64,000 nucleotides of DNA. Source: Flagellatimonas centrodinii (GTDB taxonomy: Bacteria; Pseudomonadota; Gammaproteobacteria; Nevskiales; Nevskiaceae). The translations under genes were made by a program, and so were the position numbers. Below the pieces are notes generated by a model. That model did no database searches. It was given only the letters and a program-made list of their open reading frames with translations, and was not told the DNA's origin. The stretch spans positions 1,178,001-1,242,000 of the forward strand of contig NZ_CP092104.1 in the NCBI RefSeq assembly GCF_016918765.2, written 5' to 3'. Below are positions 1-8,042 of the stretch, in pieces (position 1 is the stretch's first letter; each line of letters opens with the position of its first letter).

Positions 1-776
1 ATGTGCGCACGCGCCGCCGGCAACTGTTCCAGCGCCGCCGCCAGTTCGTCCTGCCCATAGACATCCTCTCGGCAGGTGAATCCCAGGTAGACCTGCAGCG
101 GATTCGTCATGCCTGCGGCGGCAATGCCGCGCAATATCGACAGCGTCGGCGCAAGGCCGGTACCGGCACCCACACAGATGATTGGATCTTCGTTGCGCGA
201 TCGCAGGAACGTGACCCCCAGAGGCCCACGCAGCTTGAGCATGTCCCCGGGCTTGAGCTCTTCGGACAGGCGGGCGGAAGCACGGCCACCTGGATGAAGG
301 CGCACGTGAAACTCCAGTTCGTTGCCCGGCAGTCCGCACATCGAGTACGGACGAGCAAGGCCGCGCTCAAATTCCAGCTCGACGTACTGTCCTGGGGAAA
401 ATGACAGCGGCGACTGTGGCCGGACCCTCAACCGCAGGGTGTCGCGGCACAGCGGCGCCACCGCCACCACCTCGGCCTTCATCGTGCGCGCCGGATGAAC
501 TACCACATCTTCCGGCGCAGGAATCTCGATCACACAGTCTTCGGTCAGCACGCTCTGGCAGGCCAGCACGCAAGATGACCCCAGTACCGGCGACGGACGC
601 ATCTGCCGCGCCGGCCCCACGACCTTGCCGCGCAGAAGCCGGCAGCGACAAACGCCGCAGCGTCCGTCCTTGCAGCTGTGCGAGATAGGGACCTGGTTGC
701 CCAATAGCGCGTCCAGCAGGGTCTCCCCCGCCTGTACTTCCAGGACACGCCCGCTGGGTCGCACCACCAGTTCCAC
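1..776 (-). CDS. Electron-transfer reductase (2Fe-2S / FAD / NAD), C-terminus beyond window
   Basis: Probably passes electrons from NAD(P)H through FAD and a plant-type [2Fe-2S] centre to an oxygenase in the cytoplasm. The reading frame stays open to base 1, so the C-terminus is missing. With a GTG start at 776, preceded by AGGAG, the cluster cysteines are C35, C40, C43 and C73 (core CKDGRCGVC). The FAD-domain segment SPGQYVELEFE follows, then the nucleotide-binding motif GAGTGLAPTLSILRG. This is the domain order of phenol-hydroxylase or toluene-monooxygenase reductases. It is divergent from the CoA-transferase gene and shares the 777-930 control region. A second reductase of the same layout lies at 6072-7100, so which oxygenase it serves is open. 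Confidence 0.88.
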   Translation of the reverse strand, partial: MELVVRPSGRVLEVQAGETLLDALLGNQVPISHSCKDGRCGVCRCRLLRGKVVGPARQMRPSPVLGSSCVLACQSVLTEDCVIEIPAPEDVVVHPARTMKAEVVAVAPLCRDTLRLRVRPQSPLSFSPGQYVELEFERGLARPYSMCGLPGNELEFHVRLHPGGRASARLSEELKPGDMLKLRGPLGVTFLRSRNEDPIICVGAGTGLAPTLSILRGIAAAGMTNPLQVYLGFTCREDVYGQDELAAALEQLPAARAH

Positions 777-860
777 CCTCGCTCTCCTCTGATCCGCTTC
801 GATTGCAGAATCGGAGATGCCCCACCATAAGTAAATCGTATGGGGTGAATGATGCAGTTC

Positions 861-876
861 ACTCTCGTGAATGTTG
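861..876 (+). promoter_or_regulatory. Candidate LysR operator, site A
   Basis: The 16-mer ACTCTCGTGAATGTTG lies between the divergent reductase (start 776) and CoA-transferase (start 931) genes. It matches sites B (4041-4056) and C (21176-21191, minus strand) in a shared layout A(C/T)TC-N3-T-GAATG(A/T)TG. Around it, GTGAA (845-849), TTCAC (858-862) and GTGAA (867-871) alternate, so overlapping dyads are present. LysR-type regulators bind such dyads. The assignment to the LysR gene at 3067-3972 is inference. Confidence 0.5.
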
Positions 877-930
877 CGCCCGGAGGATCGCGGGCTAGTC
901 TGCGCACTCCGACATCGACAGGGATCAACG

Positions 931-2139
931 ATGAGCAGCGACGCACGTACCGACCCGCCGCCTCTGACAGGGCTCAAGGTTCTCGAACTGGGACAGCTGA
1001 TAGGCGGTCCCTTCGCCGGCAAGGTCCTCGGTGACTTTGGCGCCGAGGTGATCAAGATCGAACCACCGGGACAGGGCGACCCGCTGCGCAACTGGCGCTT
1101 ACTGCGCAACGGCACTTCGGTCTGGTGGCAGATTCAGTCGCGCAACAAGCGCTCGGTGACGCTGGATTTACGCCAGCCGGAGGCGCAGGACATCGCTCGC
1201 CGGCTCGCGGCAGAGGCCGACGTGTTGATCGAGAATTTCCGCCCCGGCGTGCTGGAGAACTGGGGACTGGGCTGGGAGCAGCTGTCGGCGCTCAACCCCG
1301 GCCTGGTGATGCTGCGCATCTCCGGTTACGGCCAGAACGGCCCTTACCGGGACCGTCCCGGCTTTGGCGTCATCGGCGAAGCCATGGGCGGCCTGCGCCA
1401 CCTCAGCGGTGAGCCCGGACGCCTGCCGGTGCGGGTCGGTGTCAGCATCGGCGATACCCTGGCCGCACTGCACGGCGCAATCGGCGTACTGCTGGCGCTG
1501 TACCACCGCAAGGTCAACGGCGGAGCCGGCCAAGTGATCGACGTGGCGCTGTACGAGGCCGTGTTCAACTGCATGGAGAGCCTGCTATCGGAGTACAGCG
1601 CCGCCGGCGTCATACGTGAACCAGCGGGCAGCGCGCTGCCGGGTATCGCACCCAGCAACGCCTATCCCTGCAGCGACGGCCACGTCCTGATCGCCGGCAA
1701 CGGCGACAGCATCTTCAGGCGGCTGATGGAGACGATCGGCCGCCACGACCTGGAACAGGACACGGCACTAGCCGACAACGAAGGCCGTGTTGCCCGCGCC
1801 GCGCAGCTCGATGAAGCGATCGGCGCCTGGACCCGGCTACGCCGCGTCGAGGAGGTACTGGGGGCACTGCAGGCCGTACGCGTGCCCTGCGGCCGGGTCT
1901 ACTCCGCCCGAGACATCGCCGAGGACCCGCAATACCGTGCACGCGGCATGATACAAACCGTGACCACGCGGGACGGCGACATGCTGGAGGTTCCGGGCAT
2001 CATTCCCCAGCTGTCGCTAAGTCCTGGCGGAATTCGCTACCCCGCGCCGCGGCTAGGTGAGGACACCGAGGCCGTGCTGGCCAGCCTTGGCATCGAGGGC
2101 GAGCGCCTTTCTGCCTTGCGCGGGGCGCGCATCGTATGA
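931..2139 (+). CDS. Family III CoA-transferase (CaiB/BaiF type)
   Basis: Family III CoA-transferases move CoA from an acyl-CoA donor onto a carboxylic acid in the cytoplasm. The 402-residue length is normal. The N-terminus carries the family signature GLKVLELGQLIGGPFAGKVL, then NKRSVTLDL and ENFRPGVLENWGLG. D175 in SIGDTLAA sits where the family's catalytic aspartate (D169 of formyl-CoA transferase) is found. ATG 931 was chosen over the in-frame ATG at 871 because AGGGAT lies upstream and the homology begins right after it. Its stop overlaps the start of the HMG-CoA-lyase-like gene (ATGA), so the two are translationally coupled. This suggests an acid from the aromatic pathway is CoA-activated and then cleaved by the lyase. 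The substrate is unknown. Confidence 0.88.
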   Translation: MSSDARTDPPPLTGLKVLELGQLIGGPFAGKVLGDFGAEVIKIEPPGQGDPLRNWRLLRNGTSVWWQIQSRNKRSVTLDLRQPEAQDIARRLAAEADVLIENFRPGVLENWGLGWEQLSALNPGLVMLRISGYGQNGPYRDRPGFGVIGEAMGGLRHLSGEPGRLPVRVGVSIGDTLAALHGAIGVLLALYHRKVNGGAGQVIDVALYEAVFNCMESLLSEYSAAGVIREPAGSALPGIAPSNAYPCSDGHVLIAGNGDSIFRRLMETIGRHDLEQDTALADNEGRVARAAQLDEAIGAWTRLRRVEEVLGALQAVRVPCGRVYSARDIAEDPQYRARGMIQTVTTRDGDMLEVPGIIPQLSLSPGGIRYPAPRLGEDTEAVLASLGIEGERLSALRGARIV

Positions 2140-3077
2140 CCCATGCAATGAATCCGCGTCCCCGCATCCACCTCACCGAGGTCGCCCCGCGCGACGGCCT
2201 GCAGGCCGAAGCCTGCTTCGTGCCCAGCGCAGACAAGATCGCGCTGATCGACATGCTGTCGCGCAGCGGCCTGGCCAAGATCGAAGTCACGTCCTTCGTA
2301 TCGCCCCAGGCCATCCCGGCGCTGGCCGATGCGGGCGCCGTGCTCGGCACGATCGACCGCGCGCCGGAGATCATCTACACGGTCCTGGTACCGAACCTGC
2401 GGGGAGCCGAACGCGCACTGCCACTGCGGCCGGACGAATTCAACCTGGTGATGTCGGTCAGTGAGAGTCACAACCGTGCCAACCTGCGACGCAGCTGCGA
2501 AGAGTCCTTCAGCAGCTTGCGCGAGGTCGTCGCCCTGGCACGCACGGCCGGCATCGCCATCAACGTCTCGCTGTCCACCGCCTTCGGCTGTCCTTACGAA
2601 GGTGAGGTCGCTCAGGCGCGGGTGCTCGACTGGGTCTGGCAGTTCTTCGATCTCGGCGTGGACGGCCTTGCGCTCTGCGATACCACCGGCATGGCCTACC
2701 CCGCCCAGGTTTCCGCGATCTGCGCTGCCTGGGCGCGACGATGGCCGCTGGAGGCGCTGACGCTTCATTTCCACAACACCCGCGGCATGGGCCTGGCCAA
2801 CGTACTAGCCGGCGCAGCTGCCGGCGTCAGGCGCTTCGACGCTTCGCTGGGCGGACTGGGCGGCTGCCCATATGCGCCGGGTGCCACAGGAAATGTCTGT
2901 ACCGAGGACGTCGCGCACATGCTGGAGCTGGAGGGCTACGATTGCGGCATCGACATCGACATCCTGCTCGCCGCTTCCGAGAGGCTGCAGAAGCTGGTCG
3001 GCCACGAAGTACCGGGGCAGATCCTCAAGGCCGGGCGCCGCCTGGAACGACGCCCCGCGGCCATCGTCAGTCGGTAA
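2136..3077 (+). CDS. Hydroxymethylglutaryl-CoA lyase-like enzyme
   Basis: A TIM-barrel lyase of the HMGL family, which cleaves a 3-hydroxy-3-methyl-acyl-CoA into a keto acid or acyl-CoA plus acetyl-CoA using a divalent metal. It has 313 residues. Conserved elements are R19-D20 (VAPRDGLQ), the metal histidines H211 and H213 in LHFHNTRG, and the catalytic-loop cysteine C244 in GGCPYAPGATGNV. These correspond to R41, D42, H233, H235 and C266 of the human enzyme. The ATG overlaps the CoA-transferase stop. The gene converges on, and overlaps by 11 bp, the LysR gene. True HMG-CoA or a citramalyl-CoA-like product are both possible; the coupling to a CoA-transferase favours a pathway-specific acyl-CoA. 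Confidence 0.88.
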   Translation: MTHAMNPRPRIHLTEVAPRDGLQAEACFVPSADKIALIDMLSRSGLAKIEVTSFVSPQAIPALADAGAVLGTIDRAPEIIYTVLVPNLRGAERALPLRPDEFNLVMSVSESHNRANLRRSCEESFSSLREVVALARTAGIAINVSLSTAFGCPYEGEVAQARVLDWVWQFFDLGVDGLALCDTTGMAYPAQVSAICAAWARRWPLEALTLHFHNTRGMGLANVLAGAAAGVRRFDASLGGLGGCPYAPGATGNVCTEDVAHMLELEGYDCGIDIDILLAASERLQKLVGHEVPGQILKAGRRLERRPAAIVSR

Positions 3078-3972
3078 ACAGTTCGAACATCAATCGCCGC
3101 AGCCACTGGTTAGCCGGTTCGCGATGCAGCTTGGCATGCCAAAAAAGGCCGATAGAGTGCTCCGGTAGTTTGACCGGATGCGGCACGCCTTTGAGCTTGA
3201 ACGGACCTTCGAGGCGCTTCACCAGACGCTCCGGCAGGGTCGCGATCAGGTCGGTTTCCTGCAGGATATGGCCCATCGCCACGAAATGCGGCACTGACAA
3301 CTGTATCTTGCGCTCGGCGCCCTTCCGGTCAATCAGCTTGTCCACTTCTCCGTGACCGGTGCCAGGGAACACCACCACGGCGTGCTTCGCCGAGTAGAAA
3401 TCCTCCTTGGTCACCACTTTCTTTTTTGCCAGAGGATGCTGCTGCCGGAAGGCACAGACAAAGCGTTGCCGGAAAAGGCGCTGGCGGAAGAAACTTCCCT
3501 GCAACTGCGGCAGCAGGCCCACCGCGATGTCGGCGCGGCCGCTTTCAAGGTCCTCTTTGAGGCTGGCCGGATTGTGCCGCATCGTCGAGACGGTGACGCC
3601 GGGCGCCACCTTCAAAAGTCGATTCAACAGAGTCGGCACGAAATAGATTTCGCCGAGATCGGTCGACGACACCGTGAAATGTCGGGTGCTGCTTGCAGGA
3701 TCGAAGACGTTCTCCTGGCTCAGTGCACTGCGGATGGTGTCTATGGCGTAAGCGATCGGCTCAGCCAGCTGCAGCGCACGAGGCGTGGGTTCCATGCCCT
3801 GAGAGGTACGAAGGAACAGGTCGTCGTTGAGCAGCTTGCGCAGGCGGTTAAGCGCATTGCTCACCGCTGGCTGCGAGACACCCAGGCTTTCGGCTACGCG
3901 CGACACGCGCCGCTCGATTACCAGCTGGTTGAACACAAGCAATAAGTTCAGGTCGACTTTATTCAGATCCAT
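3067..3972 (-). CDS. LysR-family transcriptional regulator
   Basis: 301 residues. The N-terminal winged helix-turn-helix (residues about 6-65) contains LDLNLLLVFNQL-like sequence followed by SRVAESLGVSQPAVSNALNR. The effector domain then runs to the end. The start at 3972 has GGAGG six bases upstream and matches the usual LysR opening MDLNKVDLNLL; the longer frame starting at 4011 lacks support. It most resembles the NodD/NahR branch that controls aromatic catabolic operons, which fits its place inside the island. It is divergent from the Rieske ferredoxin gene, with dyad site B between them. Autoregulation and control of sites A and C are inference. Confidence 0.9.
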   Translation of the reverse strand: MDLNKVDLNLLLVFNQLVIERRVSRVAESLGVSQPAVSNALNRLRKLLNDDLFLRTSQGMEPTPRALQLAEPIAYAIDTIRSALSQENVFDPASSTRHFTVSSTDLGEIYFVPTLLNRLLKVAPGVTVSTMRHNPASLKEDLESGRADIAVGLLPQLQGSFFRQRLFRQRFVCAFRQQHPLAKKKVVTKEDFYSAKHAVVVFPGTGHGEVDKLIDRKGAERKIQLSVPHFVAMGHILQETDLIATLPERLVKRLEGPFKLKGVPHPVKLPEHSIGLFWHAKLHREPANQWLRRLMFELFTD

Positions 3973-4040
3973 GGCGCCTCCATTTGAACCTGACGCGCGC
4001 TGGACCGACATTCAGCGGAGTGATGAGGTCCATTACTCTC

Positions 4041-4056
4041 ATTCTATTGAATGATG
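4041..4056 (+). promoter_or_regulatory. Candidate LysR operator, site B
   Basis: The sequence ATTCTATTGAATGATG sits in the 152-bp gap between the divergent LysR (start 3972) and Rieske ferredoxin (start 4125) genes, about 70 bp from each. It contains the perfect dyad TCATTC-TATT-GAATGA (4039-4054). It is 13/16 identical to site C and 12/16 to site A. The position and the dyad are typical of a LysR autoregulatory operator. Confidence 0.55.
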
Positions 4057-4124
4057 CTCCGCCGTTCACGATCCTTTGGCAACAGCTGACAGACCAACGG
4101 TCGCGAATCGGAGCGCGCACTTCC

Positions 4125-4436
4125 ATGACAAAGAAAATACGGCTTTGTAGCAGGGCCGACGTCCCCGCTGCCGGCATGCTGCCCCTGGACATCGCCGGCC
4201 TTCCGCCGCTTGCCGCCTTCGACGTCGGTGGCGAAATCTACGTTACCAGCAACGTCTGCACGCACAACGTCGCCTTGCTGAGCGACGGCTTCTTCGAGGG
4301 CGACACCATCGAGTGCCCCCTCCACGGCGGCTGCTTCAACGTAAGGACCGGGGAGGCCACGCAGTTCCCCTGTGAAGTGCCGCTGCAGACCTTCCCGGTG
4401 ATCGTCGAGGGCAGCGATCTCTACACCGAAATCTAA
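4125..4436 (+). CDS. Rieske-type [2Fe-2S] ferredoxin
   Basis: A 103-residue soluble electron carrier of the type that links a reductase to the terminal oxygenase of a ring-hydroxylating dioxygenase. The Rieske ligands are C45, H47, C64 and H67 (CTHN ... CPLHGGC). ATG 4125 was chosen because the homology begins at KKIRLCSRADVP and GGAG lies upstream; the longer frame from 3984 would run through the operator. It is followed 44 bp later by the aldehyde dehydrogenase. It is the only ferredoxin seen near the oxygenase at 9533-11486, so it is its likely partner. Confidence 0.9.
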   Translation: MTKKIRLCSRADVPAAGMLPLDIAGLPPLAAFDVGGEIYVTSNVCTHNVALLSDGFFEGDTIECPLHGGCFNVRTGEATQFPCEVPLQTFPVIVEGSDLYTEI

Positions 4437-4480
4437 GGATCACTGACGGACAAGCCGCCAGTCGAACGAGGAGACCACGA

Positions 4481-6007
4481 ATGACCAAGAGCGAACCCCG
4501 GGACCGCAGCGGCGATGCCGCCCAGGCAGCGAAGTACTTCCAGAAGGAGTATGGCCACTTCATCGACGGCAAATGGGTCCAGGGTGCCAGCGGCGAACGC
4601 ATCCCGATGATCAACCCCGCCAACGGCCAGGTCCTGTCGCACATCCAGTCCGGCAACGCCGAGGACGCGCGCCGCGCTGTCGACGCCGCAGCGCAAGCCT
4701 TTCCGGCCTGGTCGCAGACGCCGCGCTCCGAGCGTCAGCGCGTCCTCTACGAGATGGCGCGCCGCCTGCGTGCGCGAATGGCCGACTACGCGATGATGGA
4801 TTGCCTGGACAACGGCAAACCCGCGATGGAGGCGATGCATTTCGACCTGCCGATGGCGATCGAACAGTTCGAGATATTCTCCGGAGCCCCTTGGTTCCTG
4901 CATGGCCAGTCGATCGACGCACCGAACACCCTGGGTATCGTGCTGCGCGAACCGCTGGGCGTGGTGGCCCAGATCATTCCGTGGAACGTTCCGCTGATCA
5001 TGATGGCCGCAAAGCTGGCGCCGGCGCTGGCCGCGGGCAACACCGTGGTACTGAAGCCCTCCGAGATCGTCTGCCTGTCGGTGCTGGAGTTCTTCCGCGA
5101 GATGGCAGATCTTCTGCCGCCGGGCGTGGTCAATGTCGTCACCGGATATGGCCCCAGCGTCGGCGAGGCACTGGTGACGCACCCGAAGGTGCGCAAGGTT
5201 GCCTTCACCGGATCTCGTCCGACCGCGCAAAAGCTGATGCAGTACGCCAGCGTCAACATCATTCCCCAGACCATGGAGTTGGGCGGCAAGTCCGCCAACA
5301 TCGTCTGCGAGGATGCCGACCTGGATGCCGCCGCCGAGGGCGCAGCGATGTCGACGGTGCTCAACAAAGGCGAGGTCTGCCTGGCCGGCAGTCGCGTGTT
5401 CGTGCACGAGAAGGTCAAGGATGTCTTCCTCGACAAGTTCACCTCCCTGCTCAAGCGCGTGAAGGCGGGAGACCCGCGCGAGCCGACGACGCAGATCGGG
5501 CCGCAGGTCTCCAGGACGCAATACGACAAGATCATGGGCTACCTCGAACTCGGCCAGCAGGAGGGCGCCAAGCTCGCCGCCGGCGGCCGCAAGGCCACCC
5601 CGGCCGGATTCGAGGATGGTCTGTTCATCGAACCGACGGTGTTCTTCGACGTCGACAACAGCATGCGCATCGCCCAGGAAGAAATCTTCGGGCCGGTCAG
5701 CTGCGTCATCGGCTTTCGCGACGACGAAGAGGTGGTGCGCATGGCCAACGACTCGGTCTACGGCCTCGGTGGGGGCCTGTGGACCAGGGACCTCTCTCGC
5801 GCTCATCGCATCGCGCGGGGCTTGGAAACCGGCACGGTCTGGGTCAATCGCTACTACAACTTCCTCGGCGGCATGCCGGTCGGCGGCTACAAGCAGAGCG
5901 GCTTCGGCCGCGAGTTTGCCGCCGAGGTGATGAACCACTACACCCTGACCAAGAGCGTGATCATCAACCTTGCCGAAGGTCCGATCGGCGTCTTCGGGCA
6001 GCAGTAA
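4481..6007 (+). CDS. NAD(P)-dependent aldehyde dehydrogenase
   Basis: Oxidises an aldehyde to the acid in the cytoplasm. It has 508 residues, usual for the superfamily. Visible active-site elements are N169 (PWNVP), E266 (MELGGKSAN) and the nucleophile C300 in NKGEVCLAGSR; a GEVC core in place of the more common GQVC is a small variation. A GAGGAG ribosome site precedes ATG 4481. It sits between the Rieske ferredoxin and the ferredoxin reductase. With the NahE-type aldolase of the facing operon, which would release an aromatic aldehyde, a salicylaldehyde-dehydrogenase-like role is a reasonable inference. Confidence 0.92.
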   Translation: MTKSEPRDRSGDAAQAAKYFQKEYGHFIDGKWVQGASGERIPMINPANGQVLSHIQSGNAEDARRAVDAAAQAFPAWSQTPRSERQRVLYEMARRLRARMADYAMMDCLDNGKPAMEAMHFDLPMAIEQFEIFSGAPWFLHGQSIDAPNTLGIVLREPLGVVAQIIPWNVPLIMMAAKLAPALAAGNTVVLKPSEIVCLSVLEFFREMADLLPPGVVNVVTGYGPSVGEALVTHPKVRKVAFTGSRPTAQKLMQYASVNIIPQTMELGGKSANIVCEDADLDAAAEGAAMSTVLNKGEVCLAGSRVFVHEKVKDVFLDKFTSLLKRVKAGDPREPTTQIGPQVSRTQYDKIMGYLELGQQEGAKLAAGGRKATPAGFEDGLFIEPTVFFDVDNSMRIAQEEIFGPVSCVIGFRDDEEVVRMANDSVYGLGGGLWTRDLSRAHRIARGLETGTVWVNRYYNFLGGMPVGGYKQSGFGREFAAEVMNHYTLTKSVIINLAEGPIGVFGQQ

Positions 6008-6071
6008 GCCTCCCTTCTCCTCCCTTGGCGGCCACGCGGGCACTGTCGACGCCGGCCGCCTTTTCTATGCC

Positions 6072-7100
6072 ATGCACAAGACCAGGCACCTGATTACCCT
6101 CGAAGCCAGCGGGCAGAGCTTTCCTTGCGAGGCCGGCGACACGGTGCTGCGTGCCGCGCTGCGTGCCGGCATCGCCTTCCCCTACGAGTGCAACTCCGGT
6201 GGCTGCGGATCCTGCCAGTTCGAGAGGGTTTCCGGAGACCTCGAAGACTTGTGGGCGCAGGCCCCCGGCCTCTCGCTACGGGCCCGAGAGCGCGGGCGGC
6301 TGCTGGCCTGCCAAACGGTCCCCAAGGGTGACTGCACGCTGCGCGTCCGGCTCAAGCCGGACTGCCAGCTGTCGCTGCGACCCACGCGGCGTCGCGCGAC
6401 CTTGGTGTCGAGAACACGGCTGACTGCCGACATGGCCGAATTCAGCTTCCGCGCGGGGGACCCGGCGCACTTCCTGCCCGGCCAGTACGCCTTGCTGGAC
6501 CTGCCAGGCGTCGCCGGCGCTCGCGCCTACTCCATGTCGAACCTGCCGAACGACGATGGCCTCTGGCAGTTCGTGATCAAGCAGATCGGCGCCGGTCGCG
6601 GCGGCATGGCCCTCTTTGAGGATTTGCAACCCGGCGACACGATCGGTCTGGATGGCCCCTACGGCCTGGCGCACCTGCGCCCGGAAAATGACCGAGACAT
6701 CGTCTGCGTGGGCGGCGGCTCGGGTATTTCGCCGCTGCTGTCGATCCTGGCCGCTGCGGCGCGGGCACCGCAGCTGGCGTCACGGCGGCTGCTGCTGTTC
6801 TACGGCGGCCGTACGCCGGCGGACCTCTGCGCGCCGGCCCTGCTGGCGCGCGATGAGGCATTGGCCGCAAGGGTCGAGTGCGTCACCGCGATCTCCGACC
6901 CAGCGTATGCCGGGGCCTGGGAGGGCCAGCGTGGCTTCGTGCACCAGGTGCTGCAGGGCTGGCTGGAGTCGGCAGGCGATGCCAGCGGATACGACTACTA
7001 CTTCTGCGGCCCGCCGCCGATGACGGACGCGCTGCAGCGACTACTGATGCTGGAAAAGCGCGTGCCAACCGCACAGCTACATTTCGACCGCTTCGTCTGA
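6072..7100 (+). CDS. Ferredoxin reductase with N-terminal 2Fe-2S domain
   Basis: 342 residues: a plant-type [2Fe-2S] domain (C40, C45, C48, C80; core CNSGGCGSC), an FAD domain with RAYSMSN at about 155, and an NAD(P) domain with GGGSGISPLLSIL. The C-terminus has the usual YYFCGPPPM. This is the layout of one-component reductases for Rieske dioxygenases. The start at 6072 (MHKTRHLITL) fits the domain boundary; the upstream in-frame ATG at 5970 lies inside the aldehyde dehydrogenase. It is the last gene of this plus-strand unit and faces the long minus-strand operon across a hairpin. Both it and the Rieske ferredoxin could supply electrons to the dioxygenase. Confidence 0.9.
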   Translation: MHKTRHLITLEASGQSFPCEAGDTVLRAALRAGIAFPYECNSGGCGSCQFERVSGDLEDLWAQAPGLSLRARERGRLLACQTVPKGDCTLRVRLKPDCQLSLRPTRRRATLVSRTRLTADMAEFSFRAGDPAHFLPGQYALLDLPGVAGARAYSMSNLPNDDGLWQFVIKQIGAGRGGMALFEDLQPGDTIGLDGPYGLAHLRPENDRDIVCVGGGSGISPLLSILAAAARAPQLASRRLLLFYGGRTPADLCAPALLARDEALAARVECVTAISDPAYAGAWEGQRGFVHQVLQGWLESAGDASGYDYYFCGPPPMTDALQRLLMLEKRVPTAQLHFDRFV

Positions 7101-7104
7101 GCGG

Positions 7105-7139
7105 ATTCACCGCGCCGGCAAAATGCCGGCGCGGTGAAT
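7105..7139. terminator. Perfect 15-bp-stem hairpin between convergent genes
   Basis: ATTCACCGCGCCGGC is followed by AAAAT and then by its exact reverse complement. It starts 4 bp after the reductase stop and ends 21 bp before the hydrolase stop on the other strand. There is no clear U-tract on either side, so it may work as a bidirectional barrier or RNA 3'-end stabiliser, and not as a classical intrinsic terminator. Confidence 0.75.
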
Positions 7140-7160
7140 GGAGACGAGCCTTCTGTCCGA

Positions 7161-8027
7161 TCAGGCGTAGCGGTCCGCCACCTGGATGCTGAAACGGCCA
7201 ATCTGCGCGATCTCCGCGTCCACCCGGTCACCGGGCAGCAACGGCCCCACCCCTTCCGGCGTACCCGTGAAGATCAGATCGCCCGGATGGAGCGTGTAGA
7301 AGCTGGAGGCGTACTCGATCAGGCGCGGCACATCGTAAATCAGCTGGCGGGTGTTGGCCGACTGCCGCAATTCGTTGTTGACCCAGAGGCGCAGGTCCAA
7401 GACCCCGGGATCCGGGATTTCGTCGCGCGTCACCAGCCAGGGGCCGCAGACCGCGTAGGTGTCCGGCGACTTGCGAAAACTCTGCAGCTCGGGGCCGCGG
7501 ATCGTGATGTCCAGGCCGATTGCGTAGCCGGCGACGTAGTTCAGGGCCTCCTCGCGGGACACCTGGTGGCAGCGCTGACCGATAACCACCGCCAGTTCCA
7601 CCTCATGGTCATTGCGGCGCTCGGGAAAGCGCAGGCGAATCTGTTCGGAGGGACCGATCAGCGCGCTGCTGGCCTTCAGGAACAGGCCCCAGTCCCAGAT
7701 GCTCCGGGTCATGTCGCGCCCATGCGCGATAGCTGCGTTCTGGCTGGTCTCGTCGATGTGTGCCCTGTAGTTGATCGGCGCATTGACGATCTTGCCGGGA
7801 TTGGCCACCGGGGAATCCAGTGCCAGGCCATCCAGCGGCAGGCGCGGTGCCGCGGGCAGCAGCTCCGACACCCGCTCCAGCACGGCGTCGAGATTCAGAA
7901 TCAGGGGATCGCCCTGTGCCAGCGGCCAGTGCTGCAGGGGAATCACGGCCAGCGCCGGCGTCACGTCCAGCACGTCGTCTCCCACGAGAACTCCTAGGCA
8001 ATTGCCGTTGAATCGACAGAGTTTCAT
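7161..8027 (-). CDS. Fumarylacetoacetate hydrolase-family protein
   Basis: 288 residues with a C-terminal FAH fold. The metal-binding acids are visible in HEVELAVVIG (E-x-E) and in GLDITIRG, and the family segments TGTPEGVGPLLPGD and DLIFTGTPEG are present. Such enzymes hydrolyse, hydrate or decarboxylate 2,4-diketo or 2-hydroxydienoate acids from ring cleavage. It is the last gene of the long minus-strand operon, 15 bp after the glutathione transferase. FAH plus a GST-fold enzyme recalls maleylpyruvate/fumarylpyruvate processing, but a role on a meta-cleavage product is equally possible. Confidence 0.85.
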   Translation of the reverse strand: MKLCRFNGNCLGVLVGDDVLDVTPALAVIPLQHWPLAQGDPLILNLDAVLERVSELLPAAPRLPLDGLALDSPVANPGKIVNAPINYRAHIDETSQNAAIAHGRDMTRSIWDWGLFLKASSALIGPSEQIRLRFPERRNDHEVELAVVIGQRCHQVSREEALNYVAGYAIGLDITIRGPELQSFRKSPDTYAVCGPWLVTRDEIPDPGVLDLRLWVNNELRQSANTRQLIYDVPRLIEYASSFYTLHPGDLIFTGTPEGVGPLLPGDRVDAEIAQIGRFSIQVADRYA

Positions 8028-8042
8028 GCCATGCCCCGCGCT

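Noticed and set aside
4433-6043. A 536-residue open frame on the minus strand
   Set aside because: It is antisense to the aldehyde dehydrogenase, has no family pattern, and results from GC-rich codon use on the opposite strand.
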